Below are positions 27,884-35,620 of a stretch of 64,000 nt of DNA, piece after piece; position 1 is the stretch's first letter; each line of letters starts with the position of its first letter. Under the pieces are notes generated by a model. The model ran no database searches. It was not told the origin of the DNA and was given only the letters and a program-made list of their open reading frames with translations. Position numbers and translations under genes: made by a program. The DNA comes from Candidatus Izemoplasma sp. (GTDB taxonomy: Bacteria; Bacillota_I; Bacilli_A; Izemoplasmatales; Izemoplasmataceae), in the NCBI GenBank assembly GCA_036172455.1, contig JAXKVY010000004.1:62001-126000 (forward strand). The letters are read 5' to 3'.

Positions 27884-28402
27884 ATGAAATCAATTCGAAA
27901 GATTATATTTGGTCCGATACTTTATCGTTTATTGCTAATTTCATTATTGCTTTTTATTGTTTTTGTACCAGCGTTTTTATTCTTTAAAATATCGTGGCTG
28001 TTGGTCTTTATCCCAATAGTCTATGGATTTGTTTTTATCCCTATGTGGAGACAGTATACTAACGAAATACGATTCATGCTTAAAGTGAATCAAACAGCTA
28101 AAACTGATCCAGAATATGCACTTAAATTAGTTCATAGTGAAATGAAAGATATTACCATGTTAAACAATGTTGGCAAAACGGAGATGGATATCCATTCACT
28201 TAATGCAACAGACGAAGCCAGAGCATTACGGAAAAGCAATTATGGTGCTGATGCACAATATGCGCTTTATGGACTATATGAACGGATCTTTATTCAGTTG
28301 AAACAGGCAGTTAAAAAGATGAACAAACAAAATAATGTTGTCAAAGATTTATTAGAAGAATTTGATCAAAGCAGCATTGAAGAATATGAAAAAAACAATT
28401 AG
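27884..28402 (+). CDS. Unrecognised protein with two N-terminal membrane helices
   Basis: 172 residues. Two hydrophobic segments (about 15-35 and 36-56) are followed by a charged helical cytoplasmic or external region to the end. No known motif. It is last in the operon that starts at 26261, 18 bases after the second DegV gene, with GGGAGA before the ATG. Its stop codon is part of the terminator stem. Confidence 0.75.
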   Translation: MKSIRKIIFGPILYRLLLISLLLFIVFVPAFLFFKISWLLVFIPIVYGFVFIPMWRQYTNEIRFMLKVNQTAKTDPEYALKLVHSEMKDITMLNNVGKTEMDIHSLNATDEARALRKSNYGADAQYALYGLYERIFIQLKQAVKKMNKQNNVVKDLLEEFDQSSIEEYEKNN

Positions 28403-28422
28403 CGATTATGCTAATTGTTTTT
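28391..28422. terminator. Bidirectional terminator between convergent genes
   Basis: AAAAACAATTAGC (28391-28403) pairs with GCTAATTGTTTTT (28410-28422), loop GATTAT. T runs lie on both strands; it overlaps the stop at 28400-28402. Confidence 0.92.
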
Positions 28423-28424
28423 AC

Positions 28425-29585
28425 TTAGACTGTTAATTGAGTTGGTTCAGTTACCTTATCATACGATTGATCCTGCCGATTACTAGGGTTATCATCAGGT
28501 TCATGCCCAGGTGAATCATCATTATCACTTTGTTCAGATGATGTGTCATCGTCTGTCTCATTATCTGAATCCTTTTCTCTTTCTTTATCAAAGTCTGGTT
28601 TCCCAACTTCTACATCGCGTTCGATCCCCTCTTCACTAATATGATATTGATAGACAGCGTTACCGTTTATGTCAGTTGTTTCGGTAATTCGTGCTTCGCC
28701 TTCTTTATGACCAACTTCATACTCTAACTTGTATTGCCAAATGCCATCCTCAAGTTCTTTTTTTAATTCATAAGTATCATCATTGTCAGTCATTTTAACT
28801 GTCCATTCATCACTTTCTTTTTCGACAGTAATGTCTTTTTCAGAGACCACATTGTTTATGTTGGTTTCGATTACAAATGATTTTTCACTTTCATTGTTGT
28901 CAACTTCCGTTTCATATTCAATTGAGATGGTGTCAGTACCATTTGTCGCATCAAACTCAAACTTAGTTTCTGTATTGCTTTCTTCAATGCTTCCTGTCAC
29001 GTCAAGCGTGATCCCATCAAGGGTCATAATACCAGTAAATGCACCGTCTTCACCTGCGTTTAAACGTAACGTATAAGTGAGGTTTTCTTGTTCAAAGATA
29101 ATCTCATATTGATATTCACTATCAGACAATACATTGAAGGTTGTTGCGTCTTCAAACGGGGCATCATCTAAATATACACGTAACATATCAAAGTACTGGT
29201 TAAATTCGTGCATATTATCTTCTAAGGCAGTCGTTGTTGTATTGGCTAAGAAGAGAATGTCTGTGTTAGAAACCGTCATATCCATAGCCACTAAATGACT
29301 TGAGATATAAGAGAGTTCGGCTAGTTGATCAGAAGTTGTTGTAGAGATTTGGTAGTCCTCTGTATCAATCGGTGGAGAGTCCGTACCAGGATTGAATAAG
29401 ATAATCAGTGCAATCACAATGGCTGATGCGACTAAGGCGAGACGTTTCGGTTGGAATAAAGCATGGAAGATATGTTTGTATAAAGGAATACGTTCTTTAT
29501 CAATCTCATCCATAACAAATGCCATTGTTCGTTGTTTACTTGCTTTTATTTCTTCTGGATCAATTGGTCGGTTAAATTTAGCCAT
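28425..29585 (-). CDS. Membrane anti-sigma factor with large extracellular domain
   Basis: 386 residues. A cytoplasmic segment of about 50 residues is followed by one membrane helix (about 52-68) and an extracellular domain of about 230 residues, ending in a long Asp/Ser/Glu-rich tail. The gene overlaps the ECF sigma gene by 8 bases with GGAGGTG inside it, the usual sign of an anti-sigma partner. The outer domain is homologous to the divergent lipoprotein at 30315: both have a LSYISS/LSYVSG start, an EYQYEIIFE/EYAFLMTFT strand and a repeat-like TYxxxxEEDGxxxYKLxYxV block. No protease-cleavage motif is apparent to me. Anti-sigma role is from context. Confidence 0.8.
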   Translation of the reverse strand: MAKFNRPIDPEEIKASKQRTMAFVMDEIDKERIPLYKHIFHALFQPKRLALVASAIVIALIILFNPGTDSPPIDTEDYQISTTTSDQLAELSYISSHLVAMDMTVSNTDILFLANTTTTALEDNMHEFNQYFDMLRVYLDDAPFEDATTFNVLSDSEYQYEIIFEQENLTYTLRLNAGEDGAFTGIMTLDGITLDVTGSIEESNTETKFEFDATNGTDTISIEYETEVDNNESEKSFVIETNINNVVSEKDITVEKESDEWTVKMTDNDDTYELKKELEDGIWQYKLEYEVGHKEGEARITETTDINGNAVYQYHISEEGIERDVEVGKPDFDKEREKDSDNETDDDTSSEQSDNDDSPGHEPDDNPSNRQDQSYDKVTEPTQLTV

Positions 29586-30123
29586 TTGCTTGCACCTCCT
29601 TTTTGATTTTTTCGATACTTGTTTTAATTGCTTTATAAATGGTTTTGTCTGGGATATCTAAGGTTTGACTTATTTCTTTAACAGAAAGCCCACTTAGAAA
29701 ATGTAGTAACATAATTTTCTGATGTTTGGGTTTTAATATTGTTTTAATGATGTCTAAGATACGATCGAGTTGATCTTCTTTAATCACATCATCGATAATA
29801 TCTTCATCGGCTGTTAATAAAGATAAGTCGACTTCGATATACTCATCAATATGCTTTACAGCTTTTCGATTAAAATAATTATATGTGTGATACATCGCAA
29901 TCCGGTACATCCATGTTCTAAAGGATGCCTTATCAGCATCAAAATCACTTAATGCCTGATAAATTTTCATGAAGATTTCTTGTAATAAATCTTCAGTTGT
30001 CTCGACGTTCCCAGTCATATTATATACATACTTAAATAGCTCATTATGATAACGATCCATAATCAGCGCAAAGGCATCTTTGTTGTTCGAGAGAACCTCG
30101 TGTATTATCTCTTGATCTGTCAC
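29578..30123 (-). CDS. ECF-type RNA polymerase sigma factor
   Basis: 181 residues. Region 2 (ETTEDLLQEIFMKIYQAL, then FRTWMYRIAMYHTYNYFNR) and region 4 (LHFLSGLSVKEISQTLDIPDKTIYKAI) are intact. The start is GTG at 30123 behind GAGGTGAT. It is co-transcribed with the membrane anti-sigma factor. The likely target includes the divergent lipoprotein gene, which carries the same outer domain as the anti-sigma factor. Confidence 0.93.
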   Translation of the reverse strand: MTDQEIIHEVLSNNKDAFALIMDRYHNELFKYVYNMTGNVETTEDLLQEIFMKIYQALSDFDADKASFRTWMYRIAMYHTYNYFNRKAVKHIDEYIEVDLSLLTADEDIIDDVIKEDQLDRILDIIKTILKPKHQKIMLLHFLSGLSVKEISQTLDIPDKTIYKAIKTSIEKIKKEVQANG

Positions 30124-30140
30124 TGTATCACCTCGAAATT

Positions 30141-30149
30141 ATTATAACA
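30141..30149 (-). promoter_or_regulatory. Extended -10 promoter of the sigma/anti-sigma operon
   Basis: On the minus strand TGTTATAAT, an extended -10 (TGnTATAAT), with TATAAT at 30141-30146, ends 18 bases before the GTG start. No strong -35. Confidence 0.65.
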
Positions 30150-30203
30150 CAAAAATGCTGCTTTTGCGTTTGTCATTTATATATACAATGTAAAGCGTTG
30201 TTT

Positions 30204-30258
30204 TTCTCCTTTTTAAGAGAAATAATTTTTTTTTAAGAAATTTTCATAAAAAGGAGAA
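30204..30258. repeat. Perfect 11-base inverted repeat in the divergent region
   Basis: TTCTCCTTTTT (30204-30214) and AAAAAGGAGAA (30248-30258) are exact complements with 33 AT-rich bases between. It lies between the sigma operon and the lipoprotein gene and could be an operator or an mRNA leader structure. Confidence 0.55.
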
Positions 30259-30314
30259 TTTTGTATCACAGTACTGTATATATGGGTGACAAACAAAAAA
30301 AAGGAGTGAGCGTT

Positions 30315-31490
30315 ATGAAAAAATTAGTTGTATTATTTTTAACTGTATTAGGTATTGTTACCTTAAGTGGGTGTTCAAATTTAGACACCAACACATTACA
30401 AACAAGTGCGATGTCAGGAACTGAGTCCTTTGCGGTATTATCATATGTATCAGGAAGTTTACTAGATACGAGTGCATCAGATACGACCGTAACGAATCAA
30501 TATGCTTTTTTAAATAATCATCAAGGCCCAGAGATTGGTGATGAAATTGATGATATCAACGTGTATATTGATCGATTAAAAGTGTTTATTGAACAAGGAT
30601 CAGAAGGGTTTGGCAGTGCGACCTTAGATGTAAGTGACCGACCTGAATATGCCTTTTTAATGACATTCACCATTGAAGAAGAAGTTTATAATCTATATTA
30701 TAATGTATCTGATCTTGGTGAGATTTCAGGTATCTTAGTTATTGGCGAAATCGAGTATACGATCGAAGTGTTAGATCATCGTTATGGTATGAGTGATGAG
30801 TTTATTCCTGAAATTGCTCGTGAAAACCGAGAAAATGCAGACGATGACACCAACACAGAAGATGAAGTAACTTCTCAGGATGCAGGCAACACAGAAGATG
30901 ACGCAAATCAAGATACCAATACTGAAGAAGGTGACATTGTTACAGAAAACGACGATGAAACCGAAGCAGAAGATCCTAAAAATGATGACGATGTCGAGGA
31001 AAATGAAACAAAAATGACAATTTTAGCTTCTCATGGGGCAAATACCATTAAAGTTCACTATAAACAAGAAACAGAAGAAGATGAAGAAAAAACTGTCATA
31101 GATATCGAAAAGCAAATCGATGGTGTGTTGTCAGAAAGTCGTTTAGTTATAAAACAAGAAGAAAATGAATATAAAGTAACCATTGAAGAAGAGGGGAACA
31201 CGTATCAATTTAAAGCTGAAGAAGAAGATGGCGAAACGGTCTATAAATTAGATTACCGTGTTGATGGTGTATCGGGTCATGTCAAAATCAAAGCAACGAT
31301 AGATGAAAATGGTGAATTAGTATATGATTACATAATCACTGAAGGTGGACACCAATACCGTGAAGAACGTGGACGCCCAGAATCCGCAGGCCGACCAGAT
31401 GAAGACACTGAAGAAGAGACACAAGAAGATCCTGTAGAAGATGAAACACAACAAGAAGACAATACAACAACAGACGGACAATCAGCCTAA
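30315..31490 (+). CDS. Lipoprotein sharing the anti-sigma outer domain
   Basis: 391 residues from ATG 30315, behind AAGGAG. The signal ends in lipobox LSGC (Cys20). The mature protein matches the extracellular part of the divergent anti-sigma factor in two blocks: about 35-165, and about 240-350 with GNTYQFKAEEEDGETVYKL against DDTYELKKELEDGIWQYKL. A very acidic Asp/Glu/Asn/Thr linker (about 175-240) separates the blocks and a second acidic tail ends the protein. It may be a sigma-controlled surface protein that competes for or reports the same signal or ligand. The domain itself is not one I can name. Confidence 0.85.
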   Translation: MKKLVVLFLTVLGIVTLSGCSNLDTNTLQTSAMSGTESFAVLSYVSGSLLDTSASDTTVTNQYAFLNNHQGPEIGDEIDDINVYIDRLKVFIEQGSEGFGSATLDVSDRPEYAFLMTFTIEEEVYNLYYNVSDLGEISGILVIGEIEYTIEVLDHRYGMSDEFIPEIARENRENADDDTNTEDEVTSQDAGNTEDDANQDTNTEEGDIVTENDDETEAEDPKNDDDVEENETKMTILASHGANTIKVHYKQETEEDEEKTVIDIEKQIDGVLSESRLVIKQEENEYKVTIEEEGNTYQFKAEEEDGETVYKLDYRVDGVSGHVKIKATIDENGELVYDYIITEGGHQYREERGRPESAGRPDEDTEEETQEDPVEDETQQEDNTTTDGQSA

Positions 31491-31500
31491 GAAGATATCA

Positions 31501-31529
31501 AACGCGAACATGAACGTTCGCGTTTTTTT
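31501..31529 (+). terminator. Terminator after the lipoprotein gene
   Basis: AACGCGAAC (31501-31509) pairs with GTTCGCGTT (31515-31523), then a T run to 31529. Confidence 0.93.
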
Positions 31530-31579
31530 CTGTATTGATTTAAACTAAAAACAGTGGTACAATATGTTCGGTGATTTTG

Positions 31580-32071
31580 ATGAAGACAAAACGATTAACA
31601 ATGCTCGCAATATTGTTGTCGATTAGTATTGTCTTAGCAATTGTAGAAGCGTTCTTGCCTGTGATTCCTGTACCGGGGGTTAAACTTGGCTTAGCGAATG
31701 TCGTGACATTAATTGTTATGTACTATTTTGGAGAGAAAGATGCCTTTACATTGTTATTAATGCGAATCGTATTAGTGGCGTTATTGCGTGGTAATATATT
31801 TAGTGTTACATTTTTCTTAAGTTTATCTGGGGGTCTTATGGCCTATCTCATGATGTTTTTAACGAAGAAAGCACGTATTTTTAGTATTATAGGTGTCAGT
31901 ATCATGGGGGCATTTGGACATAGTCTTGGACAAATTATGATGGCTATTTATATCTTAGACACTTTAGAACTCGTCTTTTATTTCCCATACATATTATTAT
32001 TAAGTGTTATTACAGGAGTCATTACAGGATTCTTAGCTTACCGGTCTTATAACATTATGCAGACAATATAA
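31580..32071 (+). CDS. Gx transporter / heptaprenyl diphosphate synthase component I family membrane protein
   Basis: 163 residues and about five membrane helices. The segment PVPGVKLGLANVVTLIVMYYFG with LLLMRIVLVALLRGNIFS matches the Hpre_diP_synt_I/Gx transporter family, whose fold resembles ECF transporter S components. These genes often lie beside ApbE, NusG-II and FMN-bind genes, as here, which hints at uptake of a flavin or quinone-like compound rather than prenyl synthesis. ATG 31580 is preferred over GTG 31571: GGTGA at 31570-31574 precedes it and TACAAT at 31558-31563 may be the -10 box. Confidence 0.85.
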   Translation: MKTKRLTMLAILLSISIVLAIVEAFLPVIPVPGVKLGLANVVTLIVMYYFGEKDAFTLLLMRIVLVALLRGNIFSVTFFLSLSGGLMAYLMMFLTKKARIFSIIGVSIMGAFGHSLGQIMMAIYILDTLELVFYFPYILLLSVITGVITGFLAYRSYNIMQTI

Positions 32072-32108
32072 AAGAGATTTGATGTTTGACAATCAAATCT
32101 CTTTTTTT
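32071..32108 (+). terminator. Terminator after the Gx transporter gene
   Basis: AAAGAGATTTGAT (32071-32083) pairs with ATCAAATCTCTTT (32092-32104), then T run to 32108. It starts at the last base of the stop codon. Confidence 0.92.
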
Positions 32109-32118
32109 TAATGGTTAA

Positions 32119-33465
32119 TTATTGGTTGAATAACTCTATTAAATACATCTCTTCAAAGTTCTCACTAAAGTGAATCGTGCCATCATTGCCATACCAAATG
32201 GCTTCTAAGTTGTCGATATTATTCACGAAAGTTTGTCCTTCACTAATAGGCATGGTGAAGATTGCTGTTGAATATAAATCAGCTAATCCAGGATCACTCG
32301 TCACAATACTTACTGAGCGACTATAACTTTCGGGCATTAAGGTATTTGGATTAATAATATGATGATATCTTTCGCCATCTACCATATAGTATTTTTGATA
32401 ATCACCACTCGTCACAAGTTGGTCACCATCTGATAAATAAATTGTAGCGTAGTATGGATATGCTCCTGAAAACGTTGGATCGGTAATGGCTAGAATAAAC
32501 TTACCATTATCACGTGATGGATGTTCACCGCCAATTGAGATATTTGATTCCCCATTATTAAGTAAGTACCCATATAAGTCAAGCGCATCTAGATAATCAG
32601 TTAAGACACCAGAGATAATGCCTTTACTCACACCACCTAAATCAAGCGACATACTTGGTCCCATTTGAATGGTTAAGTTTGTCTCATTTAAGATGATATC
32701 TTCTGGGTTAGTATAATTATCTGCGGCTTCGAGCTCACTCATTGGGGGGACTAAACAATCATTATCAATTTGACAATCATCACGATAATTGTGCCAGACA
32801 TTTAAGACGGGTCCTAGTGCAATATTGAATAAGTTATCCACATCATCTTGATGATCTAATGTAAACTGAATCATATTAAATAGCTTTTCATCAATTGTGT
32901 GCACCGCAGTTGGATTGTTGTTAATTGTTTTGACGTTGGTGTAGCCATCATAGACATGGTATTTATCACTTAGTTTATGATAATCTTTCAAGATATTTTC
33001 AACGTTATCAAAAATGTATGATGCTTGATCATGATAGGTATCGTCTTCATAGTAAAACTGTAAGGTAATATACGTATCAAGGTACTCTGTAAACTGAATA
33101 CCACAACGTGTTAAGTTGGTTACAACAACTTCTTTATCACTATTTTCATATAGGTATTTTTGGCATCCGTAATCGCGGTAATACACATAGCGCGTTAACG
33201 TTTTGGTAATGCCCTCATAATTGAGTGTATAGGTAACTTCATAGTCACCTGCGGCTGTTTGATCGACAGTATTATCAATGGTGACATACTGACTGATATC
33301 TTTGCCTTCACTTTTAGCGATAAATCCTTGTTCACTATAAGGCACACTTACACTTAAATTGTTATATGTTTCACCAATCAAATCAAATGTCACATCATTT
33401 TCTTGACACCCAGTTAAGACTAGTGAGAGTGTTATTACACTAATCAAAAGTATTATTTTTTTCAT
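32119..33465 (-). CDS. apbE: ApbE-family FAD:protein FMN transferase, lipoprotein with Ig-like domain
   Basis: 448 residues. A lipoprotein signal ends LTGC (near residue 20). An Ig-like DUF5011-type domain follows (about 30-115, with TAAGDYEVTYTLNYEG), unusual for ApbE. The transferase domain has MSLDLGGVSKGI, LLNNGESNISIGG and the C-terminal TSGDYQKYYMVDGERYHHII. ApbE moves FMN from FAD onto Thr/Ser of target proteins outside the membrane. Targets at hand are RnfG, RnfD and the FMN-bind-like lipoproteins near it. The ATG at 33465 is used because AAAGGA is then 9 bases away. Confidence 0.93.
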   Translation of the reverse strand: MKKIILLISVITLSLVLTGCQENDVTFDLIGETYNNLSVSVPYSEQGFIAKSEGKDISQYVTIDNTVDQTAAGDYEVTYTLNYEGITKTLTRYVYYRDYGCQKYLYENSDKEVVVTNLTRCGIQFTEYLDTYITLQFYYEDDTYHDQASYIFDNVENILKDYHKLSDKYHVYDGYTNVKTINNNPTAVHTIDEKLFNMIQFTLDHQDDVDNLFNIALGPVLNVWHNYRDDCQIDNDCLVPPMSELEAADNYTNPEDIILNETNLTIQMGPSMSLDLGGVSKGIISGVLTDYLDALDLYGYLLNNGESNISIGGEHPSRDNGKFILAITDPTFSGAYPYYATIYLSDGDQLVTSGDYQKYYMVDGERYHHIINPNTLMPESYSRSVSIVTSDPGLADLYSTAIFTMPISEGQTFVNNIDNLEAIWYGNDGTIHFSENFEEMYLIELFNQ

Positions 33466-33514
33466 GATTATCATTCCTTTAACAGTAGTATAGCAAATTA
33501 ATTGTCATCAGTCC

Positions 33515-33544
33515 AAAAAAAAGAGCAAAATCTTTGCCCTTTTT
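33515..33544 (-). terminator. Terminator of the small FMN-bind-like lipoprotein gene
   Basis: On the minus strand AAAAGGGCAAA (33533-33543) pairs with TTTGCTCTTTT (33519-33529) with one G-U pair, followed by more Ts. It overlaps the stop of the gene at 33543. Confidence 0.85.
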
Positions 33545-34190
33545 ATTGACCGTAGTTTTCGTTGTGATATTCCATCAATGATTTGACAATACGAATCATA
33601 TTGTTTGTCGATACACTGCTTCCTGCAAAACTATCAATTAAGTTTTGATTCTCAATTGTTGTATCATTTGAAATACCATAATAGTCGTCATTAGTAAAGA
33701 CCTTAATTCCGTTTAAATCTTCTTGTGATTTTCCAACTAACCAAGGGATAAAATCATTTTCAAAATCTTCTAATGTTTTTCCAGACGGTGTCGGGCTTGA
33801 GTCTCCCCACATTCCTGCTGTATAGGGATGATCGGAACTTTCATCATCATACCCAAACGAGATTTTTCTGATATCATTAGTAAATTTATTAATTTCAATA
33901 AACATGACTTGCCAATAGTTATAATCAGCTGGACGACATGTACAAGATAAGTAAGTGATTTGATATTTTACATAATCTCTAACTTCATATTCATAAAGTA
34001 AATACCCATACTTATCCGATTCTTCTCCATGTCCATTAATGTGTGTAAATGGGATCATGAAGTTAGTTTCTGCTTGAGTACCGTCTCCTGCACCATCAGT
34101 ATAACATTCTGGTCCAACACAGACATCTTCACAAGCTGTTAGCGTAAGGACAGTAAGTAGCAATGTGAACATTATTACAAGTTTTTTCAT
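33543..34190 (-). CDS. Lipoprotein with degenerate FMN-bind-like C-terminus
   Basis: 215 residues from the ATG behind GAGGAGGAG. Lipobox LTAC, then a Cys-rich start (EDVCVGPECY) and a further TCTC-like pair (LSCTCRP). The C-terminal part, DSFAGSSVSTNNMIRIVKS followed by LMEYHNENYG, aligns with the FMN attachment segment of RnfG here (DGISGATVTTTAWINSMQK, then FHNVTYG). The SGAT motif reads AGSS, so FMN linkage, if any, would be to Ser. Context with apbE and the Rnf operon supports a redox role; otherwise not a family I recognise. Confidence 0.72.
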   Translation of the reverse strand: MKKLVIMFTLLLTVLTLTACEDVCVGPECYTDGAGDGTQAETNFMIPFTHINGHGEESDKYGYLLYEYEVRDYVKYQITYLSCTCRPADYNYWQVMFIEINKFTNDIRKISFGYDDESSDHPYTAGMWGDSSPTPSGKTLEDFENDFIPWLVGKSQEDLNGIKVFTNDDYYGISNDTTIENQNLIDSFAGSSVSTNNMIRIVKSLMEYHNENYGQ

Positions 34191-34266
34191 AACTCCTCCT
34201 CGTATTTCACTTCGCAATTCAATACATATTATAAAAGAAACATATATCAAAAGCAATAGGTTTTCC

Positions 34267-35079
34267 TTAATTATTTAATTCGTAGGCTAACAATTCTAAT
34301 ATTGCTGTTTGGGTCGATGAGTCTAGCAAAATAAATACATCATACATTGGTCCTGTTTGCTGAATAAGCGCTTCTTGCAACTCATATAATGTGACAACAG
34401 AACTTAATATTTCTTCTTCAAAAGCTATTAATCTGTAGTGATAATCAAAGGCATTATTATCTTCGTTTGAACGTAGACTAAAGTCGTTCGCATCTGTGAT
34501 ATCAAAGCGAATATCTGTAATTTTTTTATCCATATCTACATGACCATACATGTAATAATGATAACTACTGTCCTTGATGATGTCTTGGTAAAATGTATTA
34601 CCAAGTGTGTACTGTCCATCACCAAGCATTTTATAAACACCATCATACTCATAAAATCCGCCTAGTACAAAGACACGCGTATATCCTAGGTGTTGGAGCA
34701 CATCTTTCATATAGCCACTGCGGATACACCCATCATCAAACATGAAAATCGCTTTATTTTTATCAAATAAGCGTCGGATTTCAGTCTCATCGATGATGTG
34801 ATCTGGTTGAAATTCAAATGTGTTATCACGTTTTACAACACGGTTATCAAGATAATCAAAAAACGGTATTTGTGTGAAAGATTCAATATAACCACTTTGA
34901 AATTTTGCATCAAAATTTCGTAAATCAACATACTGGACATCTGTCCGGTACATATACTGATCTAAGTTTGCCATTGTAATTTCTGATGCGGGTGTAATAT
35001 CTTCAATCTCATCATTTTGGTTATCACACGAACTAATTAGCATAATTATAAAAACTATATAAACGACTTTTATAGGCAT
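34267..35079 (-). CDS. Rhodanese-like lipoprotein with displaced cysteine
   Basis: 270 residues from the ATG behind AAAGGAGGTAGG; lipobox ISSC. A rhodanese domain (about 35-165) has VQYVDLRNFDAKFQSGYI and the loop region FMFDDGCIRSGY. Against its paralog at 43506 (FLMCGSGTRAGY) the catalytic Cys position is Asp, and a Cys (C118) sits three places later. The rest (about 165-270) matches the first part of the paralog's C-terminal region, but the FMN-bind-like motif is missing. It is divergent from the Rnf operon and probably shares its control. Sulfur transfer is doubtful with this loop. Confidence 0.8.
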   Translation of the reverse strand: MPIKVVYIVFIIMLISSCDNQNDEIEDITPASEITMANLDQYMYRTDVQYVDLRNFDAKFQSGYIESFTQIPFFDYLDNRVVKRDNTFEFQPDHIIDETEIRRLFDKNKAIFMFDDGCIRSGYMKDVLQHLGYTRVFVLGGFYEYDGVYKMLGDGQYTLGNTFYQDIIKDSSYHYYMYGHVDMDKKITDIRFDITDANDFSLRSNEDNNAFDYHYRLIAFEEEILSSVVTLYELQEALIQQTGPMYDVFILLDSSTQTAILELLAYELNN

Positions 35080-35201
35080 AACCCTACCTCCTTTAAACAC
35101 GACTATTAGTAGTATAACACTTTTTTTAAAAGATTTGAACCAGACATTTTTAGATGGCATAAAATGCGACATTAATTGTTTATTTTTCAACCTACTTTTG
35201 T

Positions 35202-35207
35202 TATAAT
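35202..35207 (+). promoter_or_regulatory. -10 box of the hydrogenase-like/Rnf operon
   Basis: TATAAT at 35202-35207; the -35 region is weak (TTTATT at about 35179, 17 bases before). The start codon at 35259 is preceded by AGAGGTGA. Confidence 0.6.
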
Positions 35208-35258
35208 TATATAGGTATGTATTATAGATATTAATTACTTAAGAGAGGTGACCGATTA

Positions 35259-35609
35259 ATGAAAGAGTCTCAAGTTGTCAATGAGTTGTTCGAGAAATGG
35301 ATAGAAGATGCCAAAACGAAATTAAATGAGGACAACTTCTTTTTAAAGATTAACGAGTATTTAGAGAGTACACATCCCGAGATTTGTGGGAAGTGTGCAC
35401 CGTGCCGTGATGGCGTACCTCGTTTAGAAGCATTACTCAAAGAATACAAAGAAGGTAATGCCACTTTAAAGACATTAAAAGAAATTGAGGATATCGTGAA
35501 TAATTTACGATCAAGCCGATGCAGCGTCGGGTTAGATATAGGTAAAAACATGGAGGTTGTACTCGAAAACAACTACCACTTACTGTATAACCCTGTCAAA
35601 AAATATTAA
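35259..35609 (+). CDS. NuoF C-terminal-like [4Fe-4S] protein
   Basis: 116 residues. The motif ICGKCAPCRDGVPRLEALL (C43, C46, C49) with a distant SSRCSVG (C88) matches the Fe-S cluster domain at the C-terminus of NuoF/HydB-type 51-kDa subunits (cluster N3). The FMN- and NADH-binding domains of that family are absent, so it is a stand-alone electron-transfer piece. It is the first gene of the operon and precedes the H-cluster protein by 11 bases. It may pass electrons between that protein and RnfC. Confidence 0.85.
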   Translation: MKESQVVNELFEKWIEDAKTKLNEDNFFLKINEYLESTHPEICGKCAPCRDGVPRLEALLKEYKEGNATLKTLKEIEDIVNNLRSSRCSVGLDIGKNMEVVLENNYHLLYNPVKKY

Positions 35610-35620
35610 GGAGGTTCTCT

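Noticed and set aside
28783-29076. Plus-strand open frame inside the anti-sigma gene
   Set aside because: It is antisense to a gene with clear homology and has Ser/Val-rich low-complexity content, as expected from a shadow frame.
30840-31010. Acidic, repeat-like segment of the lipoprotein as a DNA tandem repeat
   Set aside because: The protein is rich in Asp, Glu, Asn and Thr, but the codons do not repeat in a regular unit.
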